Shown here: one piece after another, positions 1-8,148 of the stretch
Numbering within the stretch: position 1 is the first letter of the stretch
Layout: each line of letters starts with the position of its first letter
From: an uncultured Bacteroidales bacterium
GTDB lineage: Bacteria > Bacteroidota > Bacteroidia > Bacteroidales > F082
Assembly (NCBI GenBank): GCA_947166105.1
Contig: CAMVCZ010000016.1
Location: forward strand, 1-64,000
Direction of reading: 5' to 3'
Length of the DNA stretch: 64,000 bases
Position numbers and translations under genes: made by a program
Notes under the pieces: generated by a model
The model's input: the letters and a program-made list of their open reading frames with translations, nothing else
Database searches by the model: none
Told to the model about the DNA's origin: nothing

Positions 1-88
1 AGTCACTTACCGCCACAAATGCTAAAAATCGGGTGTCCCATTGCGGAAAACAGGAGAATTGTGGTTTTCAAATATTAGTTATAAACGA

Positions 89-124
89 AACCAGCCGACC
101 CATGCGGGCCGGCTGGTTTTTTTG
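89..124 (+). terminator. Intrinsic terminator hairpin
   Basis: An inverted repeat (arms AACCAGCCG and CGGCTGGTT) is followed on the plus strand by eight T's. It would end plus-strand transcription entering from outside the window. It also lies just past the 3' end of the minus-strand gene at 142-2007 and could act in both directions, although the minus-strand T-run is weak. Confidence 0.75.
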
Positions 125-141
125 TGTTGGTTGGTTTGTCG

Positions 142-2007
142 TTATTCAACAGCGATTTTTTTGCTTGCCCATCGTCCGTCTTCCGTCAGGCCTTGCAGAA
201 TGTAAATCCCGGTGTTGAGTTCCTCAAGGTTCTTGTTGCTGATGGCTTGTCCATTCGCATTGTAAATCCTTAAGATTGTGACGATTTCATCATCCGCGCT
301 TTCTTCGAGGCCAGTTACTTCAACGATGATGTAATTCTCGCCGGTGGGAGTGAGGGAGTAATCCGACTCGCAATTCTCGTAAACAGCAGTGAGTTGGTAC
401 TTGTAACCGCCCATTTCCGATTCGTCGAAATAGGAGGTCTGGTCGGCACCAATTTCGATGACGATGTCTGATTTGGTGGCTATGTCCGAGCGGTAGAGGT
501 TGTAATGCAAAGGCAGTGTTTCGGGTGCTTCCCAGGTCAGATTGACGCCAAATTGTTGATCTTCCATGAAGTAGACATACTCGCCTTCAAAGTTCTCGGG
601 CGCGAGGCAGGTGATGACGGGTGGCTCGATGGGGCCAAGGGTGCCGTCGGGACCGATGTTTTGAGCATAGATGCCGCCGTCGAGGCAGTTCACCCATGCC
701 ACGATGTTTTGTCCCATGTTGAATCCAGTGCTGTTGTCGCACATTGTTCTTCTATAGGTGTTTGAACATAAGGTTTTGGTCCACAATTGGTTTCCGTCCA
801 TGTCCATGCCGATGGCCTCGATGGTGGTGAAATAGGGATTGCTGAGGCTGCTCTTCGTGTAAATCACGCTGAAACCGCTGCCGTCCTCGAAAGCATCGAC
901 CTTGATGTCGGAATAGGTTTGTCCAATGTTGTCGGCCACGAGGATGCCTTCGCCCCAAACCCTTTCGCCCGAAGGGGTGATGCGGTTCGTGTAGATGCGG
1001 CTTTGCGACTGTGTAGCGGCATCGGTTTGTTCGTAAGCGATGATGAGGTCGTGGCTCACGGGGTCGACGGTGCCGTTGGCTCCACCATAGAAATTAGACG
1101 GGTCAGCCGAATGTACGGAAATGCCGTTGGTGTCGTCGATGGTCGAGGCACCGGTCTCGTCATAGTGGAACACATATACATTAAAAACCTCGCCAATGCC
1201 TGGATGCCAGATGTAGGCATAGCCTCCGCCCAAGCCGTCAGGAACGACGTAATGGATATAGGTCGATTGGAAAGCCTGTTCAGACATTAACAGAACATCT
1301 GGACTGATTTGGACACCGTTGGTGTCGAAGCCGACGAGGTAGATTTCCTTGTTGGTGTAAAAACCGCTGCCAAGTCGTTCGTAAGTCAGGAAAACATAGT
1401 TGTTCAAACTCAATGTGATTTGGCCGAACATGCAATTGTAGCCATTGGCCGAAATGGTAGCGTAGGGGTTCAAGGTGCCGTCGGCATTGACATATTGCAG
1501 ATAGCTGTTGTTATAGTCGGCTCCCAAGGCCCAGAAGCCGCCATCGGTGCCAGCCACCAACTCGGTGCGCGAGAAGCCGAGTCCGTCAAAAAGCCTCACG
1601 CCTTGTTCGCCCCAAGCGAAAGTGCCATCGGCGTTGATTTTCACGGCGTAGGTGTAGCCATCGTAGACGGCGAAGCAACTCACCACGCCGCCGTCGGCGG
1701 TGGTGGTCATGGAAACGCCTTCCGAATAGGAGGCAAACTCCAATCCGCTGATATGAATGCCATCGTCGCCCCATTGCGGAACACCTTCAAAGTTGATTCG
1801 TTGCAGGTGAGGCGACCAGCCATTGGAACCAAATCCTTCCCATTGGACGTAGGTGTCACCCGTATTGGGGTTGGTGGCGGTGTAGAGTTCACCATCGTCA
1901 TTAGCACAGTTGACGATGAAAGTGTTAGTGGCCGGGTCATCGACCCATTGTGCTTGCAGGGCTGAAAAAGCGAATAAGCCTGCGAAGAATAGTACAGTTT
2001 TTTTCAT
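142..2007 (-). CDS. Secreted protein with T9SS type A C-terminal sorting domain
   Basis: A 621-residue protein with a clear signal peptide (about residues 1-19, ending ALQAQ). The body contains repeated short beta-strand units with tryptophan and aromatic motifs (WSPHLQRINF, QWGDDGIHI), as expected for a beta-propeller or similar surface fold. A fibronectin-type segment spans roughly 470-570 (NLTWEAPE, HYNLYR). The last 45 residues (ILRIYNANGQ, TGIYILQGL, basic tail) match T9SS type A sorting domains, so outer-membrane export and surface display or release are expected. It lies 12 bases downstream of a paralogue and is probably cotranscribed with it. The ligand or enzymatic role is not recognisable. 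Confidence 0.85.
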   Translation of the reverse strand: MKKTVLFFAGLFAFSALQAQWVDDPATNTFIVNCANDDGELYTATNPNTGDTYVQWEGFGSNGWSPHLQRINFEGVPQWGDDGIHISGLEFASYSEGVSMTTTADGGVVSCFAVYDGYTYAVKINADGTFAWGEQGVRLFDGLGFSRTELVAGTDGGFWALGADYNNSYLQYVNADGTLNPYATISANGYNCMFGQITLSLNNYVFLTYERLGSGFYTNKEIYLVGFDTNGVQISPDVLLMSEQAFQSTYIHYVVPDGLGGGYAYIWHPGIGEVFNVYVFHYDETGASTIDDTNGISVHSADPSNFYGGANGTVDPVSHDLIIAYEQTDAATQSQSRIYTNRITPSGERVWGEGILVADNIGQTYSDIKVDAFEDGSGFSVIYTKSSLSNPYFTTIEAIGMDMDGNQLWTKTLCSNTYRRTMCDNSTGFNMGQNIVAWVNCLDGGIYAQNIGPDGTLGPIEPPVITCLAPENFEGEYVYFMEDQQFGVNLTWEAPETLPLHYNLYRSDIATKSDIVIEIGADQTSYFDESEMGGYKYQLTAVYENCESDYSLTPTGENYIIVEVTGLEESADDEIVTILRIYNANGQAISNKNLEELNTGIYILQGLTEDGRWASKKIAVE

Positions 2008-2019
2008 GATGATATGATT

Positions 2020-3912
2020 TTAAAATACCTTTTGTTCATTGTTTAAAACGACCTTCTTTGTGACAAGTTTCCCTGTGGAGGTTAGTCCTTGGATGATGTA
2101 AACTCCAGAAGTCAACTCACCAAAGTTAGCATTGCGAATGATTTGGCCGCTGGCGGAATAAATCTTTAAGAGCGTTACGATTTCGGTGTCAATTTCGTTT
2201 TCAGGAATCGAGGTCACCTCTATTATAATGTAATCCAATCCATCTGGGGTTTGGGCGAATTCTGACTCAAAGTCATCGTACATGGCTGTGAGTTGGTATT
2301 TATACGTGCTGGGCGTTGTCTCGTCGAAGTAGGACGTGGCCTCGGCATCAATTTCGATGATGTCGGTTGTCCCGTCATCAAGATTTTGTCGGTAGAGGTT
2401 GTAATGCAGAACGCTGTAGGTTGGGGCGTCCCATGTGAGCATGGCACCGAATGAAGCAGTCTGTTCGTTGTACAGATAGTTACCTTCGAAGTTTTCGGGT
2501 GCATAGCAGCAAGGGACTGGCGGTTGTGGCAGGGGGCTTACCTCACCCAAAGCACCGTCCCAGCCTATATTTTGCCCATAGACGCCGCCATCATCACCGT
2601 TGACCCATGCCACAATGTTTTGCCCTTCATAAAAACCAGAGGTGTTTTCGCTGATGGTTTTGTTGTAGCCGGTCGAACTCATGGTAGTGTTCCACAGCAG
2701 GTTTCCTTCGAGGTCGTACCCCACAGCTTCAATGCTGCCCTGGCTGGTGCCGTAGGTCACAACAAATCCATCTATGGCATCGATGGCATCCACATGTATG
2801 TCGCTATAGGAACGGCCTGTGTAATCCGCTACAAGGATTCCGTCGCCCCAAGGTTTTTCGCCTGTTTCAGTGATGCGGTTGACAAAGATTCGATGTTGGG
2901 TTTGAGAGCCAGCGTCTTTTTGTAGATAAGCGATAATAAGGTCATTGCTCTTGGAATCGACGGTGGCGTAGGCATTGGTGTAATAGTTGCCGTAGTCGGG
3001 ACTATGTACAGTTATGCCGTTGGGATCGGTGATGGTGGGTGTGCCGCTCTCGTCGAAATGCGTGACGTAGGTGTTATACACGCCGCCAATGGCGTTGTGG
3101 AATTGATAGACATAGCCGCCACCTTTGTTGTCGGGAGTGGCATAATGCACATAGCTGGCACCTACAGTTTGTTGTCCGAACAAAAGCGTTTCGGGCAAAA
3201 TCTGTTCGCCGTCCTTGTTGTATCCTGCGACGTGGATTTCCTTGTTGTAATTGGTATAGCCTTGGAGGGTCTGCTTGGCATACACCACAAAGACACCGTC
3301 TTCAGCAGGAATCATTACGCCATTGGTGCATTTTTTTGCAGGGTCTTTGATGGTGGTCTTGGGGTGCAGTGTGCCATCGGCATCGATATATTGCAGGAAG
3401 GTACTATCCATGTCGGTACCCATGGCCCAAACACCGTTGTCATGGTCATAATAATAGGTTGACAACACTTCGGAGCGGCCTCCGCCTTCGCCGTCGAAGA
3501 GCATGAGGCCATGTTCGCCCCAAGGGAAGGTGCCGTCGGCGTTGATTTTGACCGCCCAGTGATGAGGACCGAGGGTGCGGAACACCGTGACCACGCCGCC
3601 ATTGACAGCGGTCATGGAATAGCCCGGCGACCATGTGGCGAAGTCGGGCGTAGTGACATGGATGCCGTCGGCAGGCCATTGCGGAACGCCATTGAAATCA
3701 AGCCGTTGCAGCCACGGCGACCAGCCATTTTCGCCTTGGTAATGCCATTGAACGTATGAGTCACCTGTAGAAACGTCAGTTGAAACATACACCTCGGCGG
3801 CAGCCTTGTTGCAATTGGCAATGCGTGTGTTGCTGTTGGGGTCGTCGACCCATTGGGCTTTCAGCGTTACTAACGAGGCTAAAGCCAAGAATAGTAAAGA
3901 TAGTTTTTTCAT
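2020..3912 (-). CDS. Secreted T9SS protein, tandem paralogue
   Basis: A 630-residue paralogue of the gene just downstream. Both start QWVDDP after the signal peptide and share WSPWLQRLDF/WSPHLQRINF, the ILVAD region, a fibronectin-like segment near 480-580, and a C-terminal T9SS type A sorting domain (LLKIYSASGQ, SGVYIIQGL). Signal peptide is about residues 1-19. The two genes are 12 bases apart and form a two-gene unit that probably arose by tandem duplication and then diverged. A secreted surface role is inferred. No catalytic motif was seen. Confidence 0.85.
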   Translation of the reverse strand: MKKLSLLFLALASLVTLKAQWVDDPNSNTRIANCNKAAAEVYVSTDVSTGDSYVQWHYQGENGWSPWLQRLDFNGVPQWPADGIHVTTPDFATWSPGYSMTAVNGGVVTVFRTLGPHHWAVKINADGTFPWGEHGLMLFDGEGGGRSEVLSTYYYDHDNGVWAMGTDMDSTFLQYIDADGTLHPKTTIKDPAKKCTNGVMIPAEDGVFVVYAKQTLQGYTNYNKEIHVAGYNKDGEQILPETLLFGQQTVGASYVHYATPDNKGGGYVYQFHNAIGGVYNTYVTHFDESGTPTITDPNGITVHSPDYGNYYTNAYATVDSKSNDLIIAYLQKDAGSQTQHRIFVNRITETGEKPWGDGILVADYTGRSYSDIHVDAIDAIDGFVVTYGTSQGSIEAVGYDLEGNLLWNTTMSSTGYNKTISENTSGFYEGQNIVAWVNGDDGGVYGQNIGWDGALGEVSPLPQPPVPCCYAPENFEGNYLYNEQTASFGAMLTWDAPTYSVLHYNLYRQNLDDGTTDIIEIDAEATSYFDETTPSTYKYQLTAMYDDFESEFAQTPDGLDYIIIEVTSIPENEIDTEIVTLLKIYSASGQIIRNANFGELTSGVYIIQGLTSTGKLVTKKVVLNNEQKVF

Positions 3913-3937
3913 ATCTACCGATTTTTTGAGACGATTA

Positions 3938-3969
3938 TTGCCGCAAAATTAGAAAAAATCGTTTCTTTG
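3938..3969 (+). promoter_or_regulatory. Bacteroidota-type promoter for the 3987 gene
   Basis: TTG at 3938-3940, 21 bases, then TTTCTTTG at 3962-3969, close to the -7 consensus TAnnTTTG. The start codon is 17 bases further on. Confidence 0.5.
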
Positions 3970-3986
3970 CAGAAAAATTTGTCATT

Positions 3987-4325
3987 ATGGATGAAAAATT
4001 TACCTCAGAAGAGAAAAATGCCGTTGCGAGTGTGCTTTACAACTTGGCCGACGCCGATTACGAAAACCACGAATCTGAGCGCGAATGTCTTGAGGTGTGC
4101 ATGAAGGAATTGGAATTTGATGCCACGGGCTTCGTCCCGATTCCGAGAAACGAGATGCAAAAACGGGCTTACGGAACCTTGAAGCGCATGACGAAAGAAA
4201 AGAAACGCACCTTTTCTCTTATGATGACACGCCTCTCGCGCTCCGATGCGCACTTCGGCCCCAGCGAGCGGGCATTCGTAAAGGAAATCTTGGTGATGTG
4301 TGACGTGCCTTTTGTGCATAGATAA
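3987..4325 (+). CDS. Hypothetical small protein, possibly TerB-like
   Basis: A 112-residue, mostly helical cytoplasmic protein without a signal peptide. The N-terminal pattern (EEKNAVASVLYNLADAD, then acidic ESERECLEVCM) recalls the helical TerB/DjlA-N fold, where an early helix ends in an acidic AD motif. That resemblance is weak and the function is unknown. The gene is transcribed divergently from the T9SS pair and is followed by a perfect 12-base hairpin. Confidence 0.6.
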   Translation: MDEKFTSEEKNAVASVLYNLADADYENHESERECLEVCMKELEFDATGFVPIPRNEMQKRAYGTLKRMTKEKKRTFSLMMTRLSRSDAHFGPSERAFVKEILVMCDVPFVHR

Positions 4326-4327
4326 TA

Positions 4328-4360
4328 ATGTAGGGCTGCTGTACCACGGCAGCCCTACAT
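4328..4360. repeat. Perfect 12-bp inverted repeat
   Basis: Arms ATGTAGGGCTGC (4328-4339) and GCAGCCCTACAT (4349-4360) around a 9-base loop, 3 bases after the preceding stop codon. No T-run follows, so it is a hairpin or intergenic repeat more than a classic terminator. Confidence 0.8.
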
Positions 4361-4387
4361 TGTGAGAATTTTCGGCTGCCGCCACCT

Positions 4388-4680
4388 GACCCCGAGGGGT
4401 TCCCTCATGCCGCCAAAGTCCTGAAAGGACGACTCTAACACAAGCAGGCGACGGCAGTCCCTGCTCACGATGTCACGATGAAATGAAAACGCGGTTGCCG
4501 CATTGCAAATGCTGATACCCACGGCTTTTGAATTACGGTTGTTCGGTGTTTTTCATTCGGCAGGGGGGTACGCCGCATTATCGGCTGGGGTTTACACCGC
4601 CTGCCTAATACCCTCTCACCCCTTTGGGGTTCCTTTGTGCCCAAACCCAAGTCACGGAGTGACGACGGATATTAGGCAGG
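4388..4680. repeat. Degenerate intergenic repeat pair with terminal inverted repeats
   Basis: The 430-base stretch 4326-4753 has no gene. Two degenerate units share GGGGTTCC, a TGCC, and a small hairpin (GTCCTGAAAGGAC at about 4420, GTCACGGAGTGAC at 4651-4663). The second unit is bounded by perfect 11-base inverted repeats CCTGCCTAATA (4600-4610) and TATTAGGCAGG (4670-4680). This looks like a non-coding, MITE-like repeat family. Confidence 0.55.
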
Positions 4681-4753
4681 GGTGAAATGTAATGCAACCC
4701 CTGCCGAAGCACCATGTCAGCCGCACACCCCAAAACAAAAAAAAGCAGAGATG

Positions 4754-5945
4754 TCAAATGTATACATGGCCTTCATTAGCAACATACCATTCATCGCTAT
4801 GATCGCCAACGAACATCCAACCGACAGGCAGCACGTTGCCATCCTCGAAGTCGGGCGAGAGGTCGGGTTGAGGGAGGGCGTGAAGTTCTTCACCTCGCCA
4901 TAGCCATAGCCACCCACATTCTTGGCATAGGCGCAATAGTAGTAGGTGGTGTCAAATGTCACACGGAAGGGGGCTGAGAAGACGCCGTCGTTCCAGTCAT
5001 TACCTACCGCATAGTTCACCTGTGTTTCATTCGGGTTGAAAAATTCCGTGCTCCAGCAGATGCCGTATTCTTCGATGCCGGTGAGGCTCTCTAATGCGCC
5101 GTAGCAATAGGCCTGACCTATCATGAATTCCGGTTCAGTGTAGTGCGGAGGGGGGGCGTGGCTACCGTGGGAGGATTCAAGGTTATGGTGGCATCGGTCA
5201 GGAAGGCGTTGGTGTAGGCCGCCGTGGGGATGCTGAACGTGCCCGTGCAGCCTGAGCAGCTGATGGTGCCATTGGTCACTGCGGCTTGGTCGCTGAGCAC
5301 CACGGCATAGCGTGTCGAGCCTGTGCCGTAGGGCACGATGTTGCCCGTCGTCGTGCCGTTGGTCACCGTGCCGCCGAAGCCGATGGTGGCCTCGGTCTTC
5401 AAGCCCGCAATCGTAATCGCGGCGTCGGTGCTCACCTCGCCCAAGTCGAACTTCACCAAGGCGCACTTGTTGCGCAGGTAGGCGGTGTAGTTCTGTTCGG
5501 TGGGGCTGAAATCCTCATTCGAAGGAGCGCACGAAATCACGGCTAAGCCATTGCTCTGGTTGCCGATGTTGAAGACACATTCGGTCGAGCTGTTCTCGGT
5601 CAAGCCGTCAATGGTTTGGCCGCCCATGAAGATGAACTGCAGCGGGGCGCCTTGGATGGCCTCGGCGTTGATGCTGCCCGTGAACATGCTGCCGTTGTAG
5701 GTCAGGTAGCCCATGTATTTGCCGTCGCTGCCCACATACACCACGTCGCCGTTGTCGTAAACCACGTTGGCCACCCCGTTTTCCTCTTCGGGATGCACCC
5801 TTTGTCCGCCGTTGTCGAGCGTCAGGGTGATGTTCACGCGGTTGCCGTTGTCGGCAGTGTTATTGTTTGTAGGTTCGTTTTTCTTGCATTGTGTCAGGCC
5901 CAGCACCATCAGGCAGGCCATGACGATTAAACTCAGTTTCTTCAT
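4754..5945 (-). pseudogene. Lipoprotein gene with two frameshifts
   Basis: The 5' part encodes a lipoprotein signal peptide with lipobox (MVLGLTQC) followed by an N/T-rich linker and a long beta-rich region. At a G7 tract (5150-5156) the frame breaks; the first frame stops at 5121. In the next frame the protein continues plausibly (EEYGICWST, then TYYYCAYAKNVGGYGYGEV), a pattern typical of Bacteroidota repeat domains. A second shift near 4865-4890 is needed to reach a sensible C-terminus (DFEDGNVLPVGWMFVGDHSD) that stops at 4754. The gene is either broken, switched by slippage in the G tract, or affected by sequencing errors. The intact product would be a surface lipoprotein of about 395 residues. 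Confidence 0.7.
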
Positions 5946-5967
5946 TTTTTCTTCTTTTTTTTGTTAC

Positions 5968-6093
5968 TTAATTCTGTTTGTTTTTCTTCGATTGGATGAA
6001 GGCATAGCCCATGCCTGCGGCAAGCAGTATGCCGATGCCGCCGCCCAAAGGAGCGCCAAACGGCTCGTTGTTAATCTGGCTTACGACGAATCT
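5968..6093 (-). pseudogene. Orphan C-terminal membrane-anchor tail
   Basis: A 41-codon open stretch starts right after an in-frame stop and has no ATG before its motif. It reads INNEPFGAPLGGGIGILLAA and then a short hydrophobic run with a lysine-rich end. The APLGxGIxxLL pattern with a basic tail is a common C-terminal anchor of small secreted Bacteroidales proteins. The N-terminal part is missing, so this is best read as the 3' remnant of an eroded gene. It ends 22 bases before the start of the lipoprotein gene. Confidence 0.55.
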
Positions 6094-6311
6094 TTACAAT
6101 TTCACATTCCGGCACAAAAAATCCAAGACAAAGCCCAATAGCCCTGCCTTTGGATAGCGGATATGCAAAAGTTTGGAGCGGAGATTTAGTCTTGCTCAAT
6201 CATTTGACAATCAACATTTTACACAGATTTTTCACAAAAATTCGGTTTGTGGCTGCACAAATTACGGAAAAAATCCTTTCGCCAACACAAATTTCCAAGA
6301 ATAAACAAACG

Positions 6312-6339
6312 AAAAAACCTCACATTAGCGAGGTTTTTT
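6312..6339 (-). terminator. Intrinsic terminator of the MFS gene
   Basis: Ten-base arms AAAAAACCTC and GAGGTTTTTT around an 8-base loop, about 70 bases past the stop of the minus-strand transporter gene. It is symmetric, so it works in both directions. Confidence 0.8.
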
Positions 6340-6350
6340 CGTTGTTCCAT

Positions 6351-6378
6351 GTGGAAACGCACCAAAGCGCGTTTCCAC
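6351..6378. repeat. 10-bp inverted repeat
   Basis: GTGGAAACGC (6351-6360) and GCGTTTCCAC (6369-6378) form a perfect hairpin between the terminator and the 3' end of the transporter gene. It may stabilise the mRNA end. Confidence 0.7.
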
Positions 6379-6408
6379 AATCTCAAATTTTGAATTTAAA
6401 ATCCTTGA

Positions 6409-8022
6409 TTACTTGATATTCGGCTCCTCAAGTCCGAGGTGCTTCTTGGCATCGACGCGCTTCAGGATGATGCCGATAATCAATGCAGCTACGCCGAGGC
6501 AGGCGAGCATGACCAACGGCCAAGTGTAGTTGAGCGCAACGGGGTCGTCAACACCGGGGTTGGTGTTTTCCAACACCTTGCCAATCAGCAGCGGGAACAG
6601 CCACAAACCGATGTTCTGGATCCAGAAAATCAGGGCGTAGGCCGAACCGATGATCTTTTCGTCCACCAACTTCGGGACGCTCGGCCACAAAGCGGCAGGC
6701 ACCAACGAGAACGAGGCACCCAACACGAGGATGGTCACATACGCCACGACCACACCGCCGACGGCATTGCCCTTGAACATGGGCAGGATGAAGGCGAAGG
6801 TGAGGTGGCAGAGGATGAGCAGCAACGAGCCAATCATCAGCATGGAAGCGGCCTTGCCCTTGTTGTCGACATAGCTGCCGAGGATGGGCGTGATGGCCAC
6901 AGCCAACAGCGGGAACACGGCGAAGATGGTTTCGGCGGTGCCGCGCATGTAGCCCATGTAGCAGTAAACCACGAGGGCGACGACGGCCACAGCCATCAAA
7001 CCGAACTTCAGGCTCTTCTTCTTCGAGAAGTTGCTGGCAAACGAGCAGATAGCCACCACAAGCATGATGATGTATTGCACGATAGTGACGGTGTCGCCGG
7101 CCCAGAACGAACCCGCTTCAGGCGAAGTGAGGGTGAGGTTGCATTGCAGCATGTTCACGGCGTACTTCTGGAACGGGAAGATGGCCGAGTAATACAGCAC
7201 GCAGAGCAAAGCCACCAACCAGAAACCGAGGCTCGACAAAATCTTGCCGATGTCGCTGACCTTGAACGGGTCGTCTTTCTCTTCGGCCTCGCCGGTTTGG
7301 GCATCCAACTTCTTGTCCATGAAGAAGTAAACCACAAACATGATGAGGGCGATGCAGAGCAACACCACGCCGAAAGCCACGGAACGGCTCACGTTGATGG
7401 TGCCACCCAAGCGGGCGAAATAGGGCGAGAAGATCATGCAGGTGGCCACGCCCAAACGGGCCAAAGCCATCTCCGAACCCATGGCCAAAGCGGTCTCGCG
7501 GCCCTTGAACCACTTCACGATACCACGGCTCACGGTGATACCTGCCATTTCAGTACCGCAACCGAAAATCATGAAGCCGAGGGCGGCCAACTTGGCCGAA
7601 GCGGGCATGCCGCGATAGAACGGCGAAACGCCCAGTTCCTCAAAACCGGGGATGTAGTTCAGGTTGTTGGTGAACCAAGTCTCGGCACCGCTGCCGTAGA
7701 ACGACTCGCTGATGGCGTAATACTTGATCAAGCCGCCGACGAGCATCACCGCGCCCGAAAGCACGGCGGTGAAACGCACACCCATCTTGTCGAGGATGAT
7801 ACCTGCGAAGATGAGGAAGAACACGAACACGTTCAGGAAAGTTTCAGCACCCTGCATGGTGCCGAAGGCGAGGCTGTCCCAGCCGCGCTCGGTCTGCATC
7901 AGATCTTTGATGGGGGACAAAATGTCCATGAAGATGTAGCTGCAAAACATGGCCAAGGCCAAGAGCAACAATGCAATCCAACGCATGGTCGGGTTGTCTC
8001 TCAATGTCAGTTTTTCTGTCAT
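6409..8022 (-). CDS. Major facilitator superfamily transporter
   Basis: A 537-residue inner-membrane protein with about 12 hydrophobic segments in two halves joined by a charged cytoplasmic loop (KKLDAQTGEAEEKDDPFKV). The first half carries an MFS-like loop after helix 2 (AGIILDKMGVRFTAVLSG), and the second half has GSYVDNKGKAA in the equivalent place. The start at 8022 (MTEKLTLRDNP) is preferred to one 30 bases upstream because the extra residues look non-coding. Substrate cannot be told. It stands alone, with a terminator behind it and a REP-like palindrome in front. Confidence 0.85.
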   Translation of the reverse strand: MTEKLTLRDNPTMRWIALLLLALAMFCSYIFMDILSPIKDLMQTERGWDSLAFGTMQGAETFLNVFVFFLIFAGIILDKMGVRFTAVLSGAVMLVGGLIKYYAISESFYGSGAETWFTNNLNYIPGFEELGVSPFYRGMPASAKLAALGFMIFGCGTEMAGITVSRGIVKWFKGRETALAMGSEMALARLGVATCMIFSPYFARLGGTINVSRSVAFGVVLLCIALIMFVVYFFMDKKLDAQTGEAEEKDDPFKVSDIGKILSSLGFWLVALLCVLYYSAIFPFQKYAVNMLQCNLTLTSPEAGSFWAGDTVTIVQYIIMLVVAICSFASNFSKKKSLKFGLMAVAVVALVVYCYMGYMRGTAETIFAVFPLLAVAITPILGSYVDNKGKAASMLMIGSLLLILCHLTFAFILPMFKGNAVGGVVVAYVTILVLGASFSLVPAALWPSVPKLVDEKIIGSAYALIFWIQNIGLWLFPLLIGKVLENTNPGVDDPVALNYTWPLVMLACLGVAALIIGIILKRVDAKKHLGLEEPNIK

Positions 8023-8073
8023 AATTATTTGATTTAAAGATTTAATATTCAATATTTTAAATTATGGTTCGAT

Positions 8074-8139
8074 GCCTTCGACAGGCTCAGGCACCGATGA
8101 CTCATGTTTAAGTGAAGGTCCCTGAGCTTGTCGAAGGGC
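8074..8139. repeat. REP-like palindromic intergenic repeat
   Basis: Left arm 8074-8095 (CCTTCGACAGGCTCAGG core) and right arm 8116-8139 (CCTGAGCTTGTCGAAGG core) pair along about 20 bases around a 20-base loop. This palindrome type is a widespread intergenic repeat in bacteria. It sits between two minus-strand genes. Confidence 0.8.
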
Positions 8140-8148
8140 CGAAATCAT

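Noticed and set aside
6439-8037. 532-codon plus-strand reading frame opposite the MFS gene
   Set aside because: It is a frame shadow: the sequence is rich in H, D, E and Q runs, lacks domain signatures, and the opposite strand encodes a clear membrane transporter.
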